A stretch of 64,000 nucleotides of DNA from Zhengitettix transpicula (Eukaryota > Arthropoda > Insecta > Orthoptera > Tetrigidae). This document shows, one piece after another, positions 45,461 through 56,829 of this stretch (its first letter is position 1; each line of letters opens with the position of its first letter). Where the stretch lies: positions 15,397,501-15,461,500 of the forward strand of contig CM073596.1 of the NCBI GenBank assembly GCA_037074705.1. Reading direction: 5' to 3'. Below the pieces are notes generated by a model. It searched no databases and was not told the DNA's origin. It worked only from the letters and a program-made list of their open reading frames with translations. A program made the translations under genes and the position numbers.

Positions 45461-46527
45461 TATTAATGAAGTACAAATTAAGTCACCGCTGAAGCGTGAC
45501 AATTTTGTTTACAGTTCGTTATAACTGGTAATAGTATTAGTGACTTCCAAAACAGGAACAGAAATATTAAGTAAATAAAAGATAAAAATCTTCACAACTT
45601 TGTAATATAAATTTTTATTTTTAAATGCAAGTATTTAGCTTATTCTGTTGACATTGCAAACTTGAAAGGGGACTGTGAGTGGAAGGATCGTATCTGTTTA
45701 AGAGGCAGGTATAAAATAACATAGAGCAGCAGCACTGGTGTCAGCATTCACGTTTCGAGAACGGCTTTAAAATCTAAAAATGTGTCTGTACGGAGGGAAA
45801 GGACTAGTTTCATCTCTCTCTTCCCGCATATAAAACAGAAAAATTATTCCTTTTTTGACTCTGAAAGAAACTTTAAAACTTTAGTACTCGACGGCGTGTT
45901 TAAAAAGACTTTAAAAAGCTTAAATACAGGCGGCTCTTGTCTGAATAAAGTTTGCGTCACGTGAGTTCTGTTCTCTGTGTGTTCATATTACGTACAACCT
46001 GAGTACATTGAAATCGTAAACTGTGCGCGACCTTTCAACACATTTTCTAAATTAAGTTCACAATATTGCTTTTAAAACTTTATTTTATTTATACATAACT
46101 GTAACAGAGTGTGAAGTACATTACTTTAATGTATATGATAATATTACAAGTTTTATACTTTAAACTACAAACGTTTTCAAAATTTGGGTTAATAATGAAT
46201 TTAAGAACAAAAAATATTATTTCAAAGAGAAGCTCAGCTATTGTCAAGTTGAGACTAAATTCTTAACTAAATTTTTCGCTTCCGATGTGGATACAGATAT
46301 AATAGTACAGAGACTATATCCATTATCACAGATTGAAGTAACTGAAATTGACTTAAATAACAAATACATATCATGTAGGAAAAAATACTTAGAGACTAAT
46401 TTTTGTTAAAATTAGAGGATTATTAATCCTATATTAAGCGATTGTAAATATACCTTAAAGAATCTATGTCGGTTTTAACATAAGTGAATTTTTTTCGTGC
46501 TAACGTTTCAGAAAATTAATAGTAAAG
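45461..46527. other. AT-rich intergenic sequence
   Basis: No gene or repeat is recognised. The open frame at 45782-45964 has no known domain. Confidence 0.45.
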
Positions 46528-47172
46528 ATAGCCAATTCAGACAAAATAAGTGATAATATAAATTCCACACGTTTGTGGGACCCTTGTCCCTTTACACAGG
46601 TGCGAATAAGAGCCTAGAGCGACACAACTGCAGTCGTCAGTTCACATAACTCAAAAACGACGAAAACGCTACGAGAATGGGAGAGCAGAAGGTTTAGCGT
46701 AATAATAAGGGATCGTAGCAATTGTTGAGTTTCACATTGTCTGTTTGTACATTAATAGCTGTGCTGTTTGATTTAATGTGAAGCATCTCTGAAATGAGTC
46801 TGGAATTGTATCTGGTGTCAATGACTAAAATATTATCATTTTGCCAACCAAATGTATGTTTACAATTAACATGTTTGGAGACTTCAGATTGTTTATCAAT
46901 TGGGAATTTGATATTAGACATACGGTGTATTAAGGGAACGTTTAGTTTGCCCTATGTAGCAGGAATTACAATTAGAGCAAGAGATTTTGTGAACAACAGA
47001 ATGTTACAATTGCTATGATCCCTTATTATTACGCTACACCTTCCATTGTCGTCGCTTTTGAGTTTTGTCAACTGAGGAGTGCAGTTGTGTCGCTCTAGGC
47101 TCTTCTCCGCACCTGATGAAAATGACAATGATCCCAGAAACGTTATCACTTATTTTGTATGAATTGGCTGTC
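46528..47172 (-). mobile_element. Second Penelope-like element: endonuclease between inverted arms
   Basis: The left arm (46528-46727) and right arm (47006-47172) are inverse copies with CCAATTCA.ACAAAATAAGTG, GAGCCTAGAGCGACACAACTG and GCGTAATAATAAGGGATC. They enclose about 280 bp encoding part of a PLE endonuclease on the minus strand. The right arm has CTGATGA (47113-47119) and GAAAC (47137-47141) on the plus strand. The left arm has a decayed version on the minus strand. The arrangement matches that at 41.3-45.5 kb, though the arm sequences are different. Confidence 0.75.
46694..46990 (-). pseudogene. Penelope-like GIY-YIG endonuclease fragment (second family)
   Basis: On the minus strand one frame gives CNSCYIGQTKRSLNT (the YIG half, about 46968-46930). 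After a frameshift the next gives FPIDKQSEVSKHVNCKHTF, then ILVIDTRYNSRLISEML and NNCYDPLL. This is the usual C-terminal end of a PLE endonuclease, including the SEVxxH and RLxSEM motifs. The 75-codon open frame at 46694-46921 is its last part. The upstream endonuclease part and the RT are missing; the sequence runs straight into the inverted arm. The protein would nick target DNA for PLE insertion. The fragment is inactive. Confidence 0.75.
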
Positions 47173-47186
47173 TTTCTTATTAATTA

Positions 47187-47649
47187 CTAGCTTAGTGCCC
47201 GGCGTTTCCGTTGTAATTATTTATATAAACCCGAAGTAATTTCATCAACTCTCAATCCCCGGTGCTATAAAATACATTGAATTATATTGGATCAATGCCA
47301 ACAAACATACCTTCGAATTTTTTCTTAAATATACTCCTTGAGTATTTCTTCAGATATTACGAAAGATTAAATTGATGAAATTGTTAGCGACATTCACAAC
47401 GTAAACAAATGGTCGCCATATTAGAGTCACAAATATTAACTTACATTTTCTGCAAGAATCGTAAAGTATTTAGAATTATTTTCTATTATCATTCGATGGA
47501 GTATTTCTGGACATAATTATACTTTTTATTCAATTCATGCTTTATTACATTACGGAAAATGGACCTATTTCCTTTATTCGTTGCGTAGTAACGTCTCTCT
47601 CTCTCTCCCTCTCCCTCTCCCTCTCTCTCCTTCTCTCTCTCTCTCCCTC

Positions 47650-47702
<53 letters not shown>

Positions 47703-47944
47703 CGTGTGCTGTGACGTCACGGAATCTTGGCGCGCAGTAATTTAACACAAAATTATTACGTTTTTCAATTTTAATTCTTTTCACATTTATATTAGGGGTT
47801 TTCACCCCCACAGTAAAGTGTCGCGGGTTTTTAAAAAAATGTGTAACAAGTTTCGTTTCAATCTGTCAACGCGTTTAACTTTGTATAGAAATTGTCGTAA
47901 ATACATACATACATACAAATATAGATCCTTTTGTATTATATAGA
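47187..47944 (-). mobile_element. Helitron-like element, copy 5, with CT expansion
   Basis: The minus-strand 3' end is GCCGGGCACTAAGCTAG followed by the host base T. The 5' end is TCTATATAATACAAAAGG at 47944, here preceded by T. All family landmarks are present. The internal TCTCTCTCGCGTGACGTCA phrase of the family has expanded into about 108 bp of CT repeat, making this the longest copy (758 bp) despite small deletions elsewhere. Confidence 0.65.
47593..47700. repeat. (CT)n microsatellite inside a Helitron-like copy
   Basis: About 108 bp of CT with sparse CCT interruptions. The 67-codon open frame across it (47537-47740) reads poly-Ser-Leu and is an artefact. Confidence 0.95.
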
Positions 47945-49026
47945 ATTTCAAACAGACCTAAATTCATTTCAGAAAATAATCTGAATTTATAATTTATATC
48001 TATATTTAAAATATGGGGATTCTCCCAATTCATACTGAGATTATATGTTAATAAATGACTAACACTAATTCTACTTATATTGACTCTTTCGGTTTGGCCT
48101 ATGTTAACATCCGAATGCATTTTTTTTAAACTTTTAACTTTGTGATAATCATTAATAAGTCAAATATTAATTTACTGTGTTCTTATTAATTACTATTGTT
48201 TGCTATTCCTCGTGTCATAATTATGGCAGCATATTAGCATCTTAGAGTTTAAGAAACACTGTATGGGAAGTAATAGTAATAAGCATTGTTTCCGGTTCTT
48301 AATTTTTTTTTATATTTTAACCATTCTTCTCCAGACTATTTCACTCTATCCACCCCCTCACGCTGTCCCCTTTAAGGTTTTGTCGGGTCGCTGTGGGCGA
48401 TGTTTGTGGTAATTTCAGGGTCTGTTAAAGGGTCTGCCACACCATCAGCGTAGTGCAGCCACACTCCAACACTTGAGTAAAGGTGGGTATTGGCCGTATA
48501 GCGGCTGACACAGCGTAATTAAACGTCACGCCACGTCACCTAGCGACGCTTGTCTGTATCGACACACAAAGTCGGCCTGATTCTATCTAGGCGCCAGTCA
48601 GCAACCCTCCACACCCCATACTGCTGCGATGTTGCATACCTTTCAGGAAATTACACATATAAAGCAAAGTTTATATTATATCTTAAACAATCTTCCACAT
48701 TAAAATTAATTCCGTTACTAAATCCGCTCATAAAAAAACACGTACGGTATTCAAAACATGAATTAATTTTTCTTACTTACTTATCATTTAAAATGAATTG
48801 GGAATATTTGTCTCAGAATTTAAGGGATGTAAGGCAGTTCCTTGATTGCAATTCTAATAATGGTCAAACAGTAAGAAGATACAAGCTATATAACAAAAAA
48901 TCTACTATATAACCAATTGCTTTCCCATCCGTCATTGTACTATTTACATTCTATGTTCTTACTTCAATATAATTTTAATTATAGCTAACGTCTCTGAACA
49001 ATATTTTTAATTTCATTACTCAACCT

Positions 49027-49030
<4 letters not shown>
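47945..49030. other. Unassigned sequence
   Basis: AT-rich with a balanced patch at about 48340-48640. The 120-codon frame at 48550-48912 has no recognisable domain and passes into AT-rich sequence. No repeat is recognised. Confidence 0.4.

Positions 49031-49066
<36 letters not shown>
49031..49066. repeat. (TA)n microsatellite
   Basis: Pure TA array at the 5' side of the LTR-like repeat, mirroring the arrangement at 22053. Confidence 0.95.
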
Positions 49067-49067
<1 letters not shown>

Positions 49068-49924
49068 TAGAGATTACAAATGTGTAATGAAATGTTTCAT
49101 TTAAATTATTTCTTTAATTATTGACGACGTAACTTTGCGGTCAGAGCATTGTAAAGAACAGCATTGTATAGCGCGTGAATGCAGAAACTAACATGGGTGC
49201 TACGAATTGTTGTCGAGAAGCTCAGAACTTTGTAAAGTCAGTGAGTGTGTGCTTGGGAGGCACAGCAGTATGTATTCAGAAAACTCAGATATTAAGAGAT
49301 CAGTGAGTGCGTGTTTCGGAGACGTACAGTACAGTCAGAGAGCAGTAGTCAGTCAGCATGGCCAAAGGTGGCCGAATTCAGCAATTTATGAGATGAATAT
49401 ATCAGCTTCTGTATTAAAGGGATTTTTCACAGCAAACTAAGTGTAACAATATGTATGACAGCAAAGTAGAAATGCGTCATAAGTGTTGGAAAGTGAGACG
49501 AAAATAAAGCCACTTGTCAAATAAATAATCTTTGTTATAATGAAAATATTTACATCTGATTGAAAATAATGAATACGAACGATAGCCAGTTCAGACACAA
49601 AGGGTCAAATAAATACCACACAACGTTTCTGGGATCCGTGTTCCTTTAGTCAGGTTCTTAGAAGGTCGTAGAGCGTCAAAACAAGCTCAGTTGTGTCGCT
49701 CTAGGCTCTTCTTAGCACCTGACAAAAGGGACAAGGATCCCAGACTCTTTGTGTGGTATTTATATGACCCTTTTGTCTGAATTGCATACCGTTCTTATTC
49801 AATCTTTGTTATATTATAAATAGTTTGATTTAATTTCAATTTATTCCATAATAATCTAATTAAAGTGTATATCACATAATTTTGTTTCCAACGTGATGGC
49901 TTTATTTTAATTGTGAATACCACA
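49067..49924 (+). mobile_element. LTR-like repeat, family E (copy 2)
   Basis: Direct relative of 22082-23051. Blocks include AGAGATTAC, TGTAATGAAAT (49083), GCGGTCAGAGCATTGTAAAG, AGCAAAGTAGAAA and GTGTATATCACATAATT. It ends CCACA at 49924. There is no PBS beyond the end, unlike copy 1, so this is likely a solo LTR. A foldback element is inserted in its second half. Confidence 0.6.
49571..49800. mobile_element. Small foldback element (about 230 bp) inside the LTR
   Basis: Two arms of about 113 bp are inverse copies of each other with almost no loop, meeting near 49685. Shared blocks are GGGTCA.ATAAATACCACAC, CTGGGATCC, GTCAGGT and GAG(C/T)CTAGAGCG. The arms resemble those of the second PLE (46528-47172), including the GAGCCTAGAGCGACACAACT block and the GGGATCC...GAAACGTT core. 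It looks like a pair of PLE arms with nothing between them. A decayed copy is at 24403-24500. Confidence 0.7.
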
Positions 49925-51265
49925 ATATGTATCACTATAATACAAAGGAGGAAATTCCATGCAGTCTAATATTATGTTTACTTTAAAATCCAAACATTTT
50001 ACTGCAATATAATGACACGGAGTATACATAAATTTATATCAGATATTAATGAACTTCGGTCTTTATACAGAAATGGACGGGAAAAGTAGGACTAGTTTAA
50101 AACTTAATTTGAATATATTTAAATAATTTAATCACATGCAGATCAGTGTGGTACGTGCTTTCAAGCGAGGTCCTACTTAAACAGAAAATAATTCTCCACA
50201 TGAACCAACTTAATCACTAAACATTAAATTATAACACAGCACACGGATCTTTCTCGGTCTCCTTTCTCATCAACGACTGTAGACCTCATTAGTGTTTCTA
50301 AATAAAACATGAAAGGAAAGTCATTAAAACGTGGTCGGAAGTTTATGTAAGTTACACAATTGTGGCTGGTTATAACAATGAGATCACCACAATTGTATTC
50401 GCAGGAAATTAATACGTTCCGCGCGTTACCACGGTAGAAAGTTCAATACTAATATTATTTTACATTTTATTTTCTAAAATTGGTAAAATCTTTTTTTAGT
50501 ATTTATCAAATGTTATTTTTTTATATCTAGTGAATTGTTCGGTTGGGTGAATTTTCTGATAAAAGAATATTTTAATCTGAATTAAAGAAAAATATGCGTA
50601 AATAATTTTTAAACAAAATTAAAAACACCAATAAATAGATTAATCCTTCCACCGCCCTCAGGAAGAATTACAATTTAATAAATAAATTCATTTGTCTTAC
50701 ATCAAGGATATCCACTAATCCTTACGATTATTCTATTAATGTAACATGTTTTAACCAACAAAAATATAATATATATCGTTACCAATTATTAAAACCGGAA
50801 TAGAATTTACATGAAATTATATTTTTTGTGCCTTACTCCAAAATCACGGATATGAAAACGGAGATTCAAAAATATCTCATTGAAATTTTTATAAGAACAA
50901 ATCTTTATAAAAGATTACTGCTAACGCCTTCCGGAAATCATTTAAAAAATATTTAATTGTCGATTTTCCAGAGTAATGAATTTCTCGAAGCGCAAGAATC
51001 AATTCTTGTCTAACTACAGTAGTTATTTGTTGTATGTTGAAAGACTATAATCATAAAATTAATAGAAAAATTTGGTCGGACTCAGACCGAATACAAGATA
51101 AAATTAAAATATCAACGTTTCCTCTGACATTTCAGAACTCGCCAGGCACACTAAAGTTTAGGTCAGTATGATTTAATTTTTTTCTGTATTCTGTATTATC
51201 AGACAAAAATTTTCAATTCACTTATCAATTAAACATAGACGAACATGTCCATATTTATTTAATGA
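49925..51265. other. AT-rich intergenic sequence
   Basis: About 1.3 kb with no gene, RNA or dispersed repeat recognised. Confidence 0.5.
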
Positions 51266-52015
51266 CTAGTTGGGTTCCCGGCGTTGCCAGCGTATTTATT
51301 TATATAAACTGGAAAAAGTACTTAATTCTATATCAATCTTCAGTCAAGAAGTTATTTAACCTAAATCTAACTATTCCTAGTTCCGTACATCGATAAGTAT
51401 TAATTGAACAGCTATAAGATATATTAAATTTATTGCATCCCAACAAATTTACCTCAGAATTTTATTACGAATAGAATACTGAAATATACTCCTTGAATAT
51501 TGCAGGATATAATTGTCCCTCAGTCTTCAGACTTTACGAAAGATTAAATTGATGTAATTATTAGCTAGATTCATAATATAAACAAATGGTCGCCATATTG
51601 GAGTTACTAATATGGCACGAAAATTAACTTATATTTTCCACAATCATCGTAAAGTATTTCGTATTGTTTTTATTGTCATTCGATGGAGTATTACTGGATA
51701 AAATTATACTTTTTATTCAATGAAAATATTTATGCTTTATTTCATTATGGAAAAAGGAACTAATTACTTTGTTCGTCGCATTGTAACATCTCTCTCTCGC
51801 GTGACGTCATGGTATCTTGGCACGCAGTAATTTAACCCAAAATAATCACATTTTTCAATTTATACCTTCGTGCTAGGGATTTCTCCCCACCACAGTACCG
51901 TTTCTCGCGTTTTGAAGAATATGTGTACCAATTAAACCACGCCTTTAAATTTGTATATAAATTAACGTAAATATTAACATAAATACATACAAACATCAAT
52001 CTTTTTTGTTATATA
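51266..52015 (-). mobile_element. Helitron-like element, copy 6
   Basis: The minus-strand 3' end GCCGGGAACCCAACTAG is followed by the host base T. The 5' end near 52015 is degraded to ATATATAACAAAAAAG. Family landmarks are all present, including CGTGACGTCATGG. A D2 repeat abuts the 5' end directly. Confidence 0.65.
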
Positions 52016-52396
52016 TATTTTCTATTACTATATTTTAGGAGTGTGCTAATGGATTTGATTAATATTGTCAACTGACCCATAATTCTAGCTCTTCCGTGGG
52101 ATATCCTCATTTTGGTCGCTCCATTCTTGACATTTAATGATGGTAATGCACGTGGTGTACTCTCATCTTTAGTAGCATATGAAGGGATTCGAAAGGGAGA
52201 TGCAGAAGGGTAGATCAAGGTAGCCATGGTTTTAACTAGGGTCCCCGGCCTATAATGAGTCTGTGTGTAGAAAAATTAGGGGATGCGGAAAGGTAGAGCA
52301 AGTTAGCCAAGTGTTTACGAGAACCCCTGGGCTGCAGTTTTAAGGATCCTACCTGGAAGTTATTCAGGGAAAACCTTTAAAAAAAACTTCAGGTTG
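52016..52396 (+). repeat. Dispersed repeat, family D2 (copy 2)
   Basis: Inverse of 230-577 and highly similar across the whole length. It is squeezed between two Helitron-like pieces (51266-52015 and 52397-52580), which read in the same direction but are not two halves of one copy. Confidence 0.75.
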
Positions 52397-52580
52397 TGGC
52401 GTTCAGTAATTTAACACAAAATTATATCGTTTTTTATTTATTATTCTTTCCACATTTATGCTAGCGGAACCGTTTCTCGTGTTCTTAAGAATATGTGAAC
52501 CATTTGTTCGCGCGTTTAAATATGTATAGAGATTAACGTAAATACATACATACAAATATACATCCTTTTTTATTATATGG
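52397..52580 (-). mobile_element. Helitron-like element, copy 7 (5' quarter)
   Basis: This contains the CAGTAATTTAACACAAAATT block through to CATCCTTTTTTATTATATGG, the terminal ~180 bp of the family at its 5' side. The remainder is missing. Confidence 0.6.
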
Positions 52581-53089
52581 AAATTCGTAGTCCTCAGGAT
52601 GAACAGTATTCATGCATCGGGACGGTGGTACATAAATGTCTAAATAAGTTTCGTCGATAGATGTGTTTGAAATATTATTATTCACTGACGAGAAAAAAGT
52701 TCTTTAGCGATTCGTTAAGCTAGAGTGAGGAAGGATTATGTATTTACGTTATCTAAAATTTGAACGTCAATCTTGTCAGTATTATGTTGATATAATTAAA
52801 TTTATTTGGACAGTTAATTAAAGGTCACCCGAAATGGTTTCTTGTGAGTTACGTATATAATTATATTTTTTGCTAATATAAGAAAGTTATGGAAAATTTT
52901 GTTCTTGTCTTGTCAATACTTTCACTAATTGGGAGAACAGATATTCTGTTTGTTTCCAAAAGACAAATCGTCCTTCACATTTCACGGAATCAGCACAAGA
53001 GAAATAGCGAATATAAGTTTTATTGCGTCGTTTCGAGAGGAAGAAAAAACTGCTCCCATCCGCTTAGCTTATACAATTTTCCGTGCAAC
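52581..53089. other. Unassigned AT-rich sequence
   Basis: Two overlapping open frames (52889-53189) show no known domain. Nothing else is recognised. Confidence 0.4.
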
Positions 53090-53460
53090 GTTAAAAGCTA
53101 ACTCAAGGCGGGAGGGATTCCAATACTGCGCCGGGGATATATCCCAAACTCAAACACAAGTCGAGAAGAGTGCTGCAGCGATACATTAAAGGAAATGGCG
53201 ATGGGCTGAAGGGGGGTTGGGTTCGCGGGGGGGGGGGGATCAGGTAATGATCATTAGCCGGAACGCTGCCCTCTAAATGCAAACTGCTCGCCTCTCTACT
53301 ATTGTTGACCACGGGCCACTTTAGGCGATTGCCGGTGGAATGAATCCTCTGAGCTCTGCTCTACCTGGCTCTGACGCTCAATCTCCCGCCCACTCCACTG
53401 CACTTCACTCCCAATTCTAGCACTGCTTCATGTGCGCAGCAACAAAGTCCTACAATTGCT
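53090..53460. other. GC-balanced island with G-run
   Basis: Balanced to GC-rich, with a G-run at about 53227-53240 and C-rich stretches after it. No second copy seen. Antisense frames at 53103-53312 are unconvincing. Confidence 0.25.
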
Positions 53461-53883
53461 AATTACACACAAACGGAAAATTTGTTATCTTCCATTGACA
53501 TGAATGCATTGCAATGGTCTCTCCGCGGAAATTCCAAATCACGACCCATTCCAGCAACTTTAAAAAGAGTATATATTCCAGGAATTAATAAAACAATTTT
53601 TTTTACCTTTAACATACAAAATTGTTTCATTAATTCAAAACAGACGTAAAATGAAAACCTTTATTTTAGGAATCTGCACAGTCATCTCATGTGTATTGCA
53701 ATATTTGTAGTCACTAATATTCAGAGACTCTTTCCAAAACTGTTCCGAATATTAGTAATGCATTTTTTAAATTCAAAAAAATCGTAATACGCAATACAAG
53801 TCTGTTCGTACATTCATAAGAGCTCACTATCATCACATTATGAAAAAGGTTTGCCTTATTCAATAATTAAACATTACTTTAAA
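53461..53883. other. AT-rich spacer
   Basis: Nothing recognised. Confidence 0.5.
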
Positions 53884-54655
53884 CAAGCTGGATTGCCCGA
53901 TGTTGGCCGTGTACCTATTTAAATAAACCGGAAAAAGTATTTATTCTATATCGATCTTTAGTCAAGAATTAACTGTTCCTAGTTCCATACATACTTTCGA
54001 CCGATACAGTGCATTAAATTGAACAGCTATAAAATACTTTGAATTTTATTGCATCAATCCCAACAACCCAAATTTCCTTACGAATAGAATACTTAAATAT
54101 ACTCCTTGAGTTTTGCAGGATTTAATTTTCCCTCAGTTTTAAGACATTACTAAAGATTAAATTGATTTACTTCTTAGCTGGATTCACAATGAAAACAAAT
54201 GGTCGGCATATTGGACTTAATATGGACTAATATGGCACGAAAATTAACTTACATTTTCCGCAAGGATCGTAAAGTATTTCGCATTGTTTTTTATTATCAT
54301 TCGATGGAGTATTGTTGGATATGATTATACTTTGTATTCAATGTAAATATTTCTGCTTTAATTTCATTACCGGAAAAAGGAACTATTTACCACTGTTCGT
54401 TGCGTGGATACGTATCTCTATCGCGTGACGTCACGGTCTCGTGGCGCGCAGTAATTTAACACAAAATGATCACATTTTTCAATTATAATTCTTTCCACAT
54501 TTATGCTAAGGGATTCTCTCACCCCCCCCCCCCCCAACAATACCGTTTCTCGTGTTTTGAAGAATATCTGTACCAAATACTGTTGTAATTTGTTTAAATT
54601 TGTATAAACATTAACGTAAATACATACAAACATACATCATTTTTTATTATATAGA
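53884..54655 (-). mobile_element. Helitron-like element, copy 8
   Basis: The minus-strand 5' end is TCTATATAATAAAAAATGATG at 54655 after the host base A. The 3' end is GGGCAATCCAGCTTG followed by T, with CTTG in place of CTAG. All internal landmarks are present. A C-run of about 13 lies at 54523-54536, in the place where other copies have CCCCCAC. Confidence 0.65.
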
Positions 54656-55989
54656 TAGATATAGATTGACAAAAATGTTTTACATAAATCTGATACTGCT
54701 GATTTCTTTATTTCATCCACATCGTTGAATCCGGAAGAGTCCTCCAGTCGCAAGCAGGTCTATTTATTCTGAAAAGATCAAGTAAGTTGTGTAATTCTTC
54801 TATATTTCTTTTTTATTTGTATATTATATCATTTGCTTATTTGAGGGGTTATAGAAAAAATAATAATAATAGATCTATGTATTAAATAGGTAGATAGATT
54901 TTGCAACTGTATATAGGCAAACCGAATAATATATTGCGAAGTTAAAAATTGTGGTGTAATAAAGGCATGAATTCAAGGAAATAAAGTACTGAAGTATTAA
55001 AGCACTATAATAATAACGGTAGAGTTTAAAATAATTATCACTTTAAATCTTGAAATATAAATATTGACGTACAAATTTATTACGATATATTTGTATCAGG
55101 TAATTAAACGTGTCATTCGGACAATATATTTTTTAAAATTCTACTATTACGGTGGCTTTAAATTAAATTGAGTGACGTGGGGTTGGAATAGATTAATTTT
55201 ACATCTGGACTGTTGGTGTGTAGTCATATTGTCTAACAAGGTATCTGTAAGACAAACGCATATATTGAATGTTTGTATAACTAAATAATTAGACAGGTCA
55301 TTTTGACAATAAAACTGAATGTCGTCAAATATTTGTATAAATGAGGTCATTATTAACTTAAAAATATTTTTAAAAATTATGTTAATGTTTTGTGTCTTGA
55401 TAATCATGGCAATATTCCCGAAATGTCCAGATTTTCAAAATTGAAGATTGTATAAAATTCTTACTTTTATCGTTTTTATAATTTCAACTCGATGGAATAC
55501 AAAAACATCAGTAAATTTTCCATTCTTTAATAAATAAATTTTCATGTACGGTATAATATATTCTTAATAAATTATGTTGTGCTTTTAACAAACTTAACTT
55601 GTGTCAGTACTATTATTTTACGTTTATGCTATTTTCAAGTGTAGGTTTCAGGAATGAAAATACAAATGAAAAAGTTTAATGTACACTTAAAGGTTCTATT
55701 CTTGATTTTATTATTTATATTTACGTAGGTTTTGTAATGTGTTATATTTAACATTTCGTCAATTTCAGAATTGGCCCACATTTACGTGTCTGAAACATTA
55801 TTCTTTAGTCCTGCATGGTTTTCCCGAGAGAGATGGTGAGAAGAACAACAACAGGTAATGACATATTCAGCAAAGCACCGTTTACCAAGAAATTGATAGC
55901 CTCCAGTATCTCAGCAGTAAAAAAATCTACACACCGATGTCTTCTATTTTACGATCTTCGAAAAAGGAACTATGATCCTTTTTTTATAT
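54656..55989. other. AT-rich intergenic sequence
   Basis: No gene or repeat is recognised. The 86- and 98-codon frames at 55147-55407 and 55815-56111 lack domains. Confidence 0.45.
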
Positions 55990-56370
55990 ATATAAAGACC
56001 GTCTTGGGCCTGAAAGCTGTCATAAATACGAGACTCGCAAAACCGCCGTTACTGAAAGCATATTTTTCCTGTCTGGAAGAGGAGGAGCAGCGTTGGCTGT
56101 CTTTGAATTAAACGCTGACATGAGGAGGAAGTATTGTTTACAGTAATAATAGATAACTGGAGCGGTGCCGCCGTCGCCGAAGATGGCTTTGTGCCAACAA
56201 CTAATGGAGTCTCCATTACTGCTTGCGAGGGTCACAAATTGGCAACAATTCCTGCACTGGGGTGTAAAGGGAGAGAATGAAGGGCAGACGTGTACTGAGC
56301 AATAACGAAAACTGGGTCGTTTAGTCTCATTCGCCGAAATAGAATCTCGCAACATCATCAGAACATATAT
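55990..56370. other. GC-balanced island, possible regulatory DNA
   Basis: Single-copy-looking, with open frames antisense to each other over the same bases, as in the other islands. Words include GTCATAAA (56019-56026, posterior-Hox-like) and AAGATGGC (near 56178). Inference only. Confidence 0.2.
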
Positions 56371-56647
56371 CTGTCAGTTTTCTCAAACCCTTACGTATCT
56401 AAGTCCAAACACTCTTGGGGCAAAATTGAATTTTTAGAATTCAATTGTACTATCGAGATGTTATAAAGTCAGGATTTGAAATTTTATAACATTGTAGGAT
56501 TTAATTCCGTTATGTAATAGCAGTAAATTCCGTTTTTTGATCTTCCGTTAGCCAAATAGTTCATGAAAATCTTAAATTTTTTATATGTTAGTATTTTCTT
56601 TAAAATTATTCATTGGCAGCATTAGACCTCTTTTCATAATTTTTTTA
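56371..56647. other. AT-rich spacer
   Basis: Nothing recognised. Confidence 0.5.
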
Positions 56648-56655
56648 ATTTTATT

Positions 56656-56790
56656 GTTTATAGTCGCGGCAACACAAAAGTCATTGGCGACTTTCCATAC
56701 ATACTACATAATTTATTACAATTAATTCATATTACCTATACATTTTATTCTTAGCCACAGATTCATTGTCTAGAAATTTCCAGAGTTGTC
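56656..56790 (-). mobile_element. I/R1-like LINE 3' end (copy 2, very short)
   Basis: Minus-strand 3' UTR with the family tail AGTCGC, loop, GCGACT, ATAAAC ending at 56656. Upstream it matches the 3' UTR of the 14040 copy (GACAATGAATCTG, AATAAAATG) and is truncated near 56790. Confidence 0.7.
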
Positions 56791-56829
56791 AGAGACTGCA
56801 TTGCCATTCTTTTGATGATTCAGTTATTG

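Noticed and set aside
47537..47740. Ser-Leu-rich open frame
   Set aside because: Translation of a CT microsatellite inside a Helitron-like repeat.
48550..48912. 120-codon plus-strand open frame as a host gene
   Set aside because: No recognisable domain, no splice context that I can defend, and the sequence turns AT-rich through its second half.
55815..56358. Open frames on both strands as a gene
   Set aside because: They overlap antisense in a GC-balanced island where stops are rarer, and no homology is recognised.
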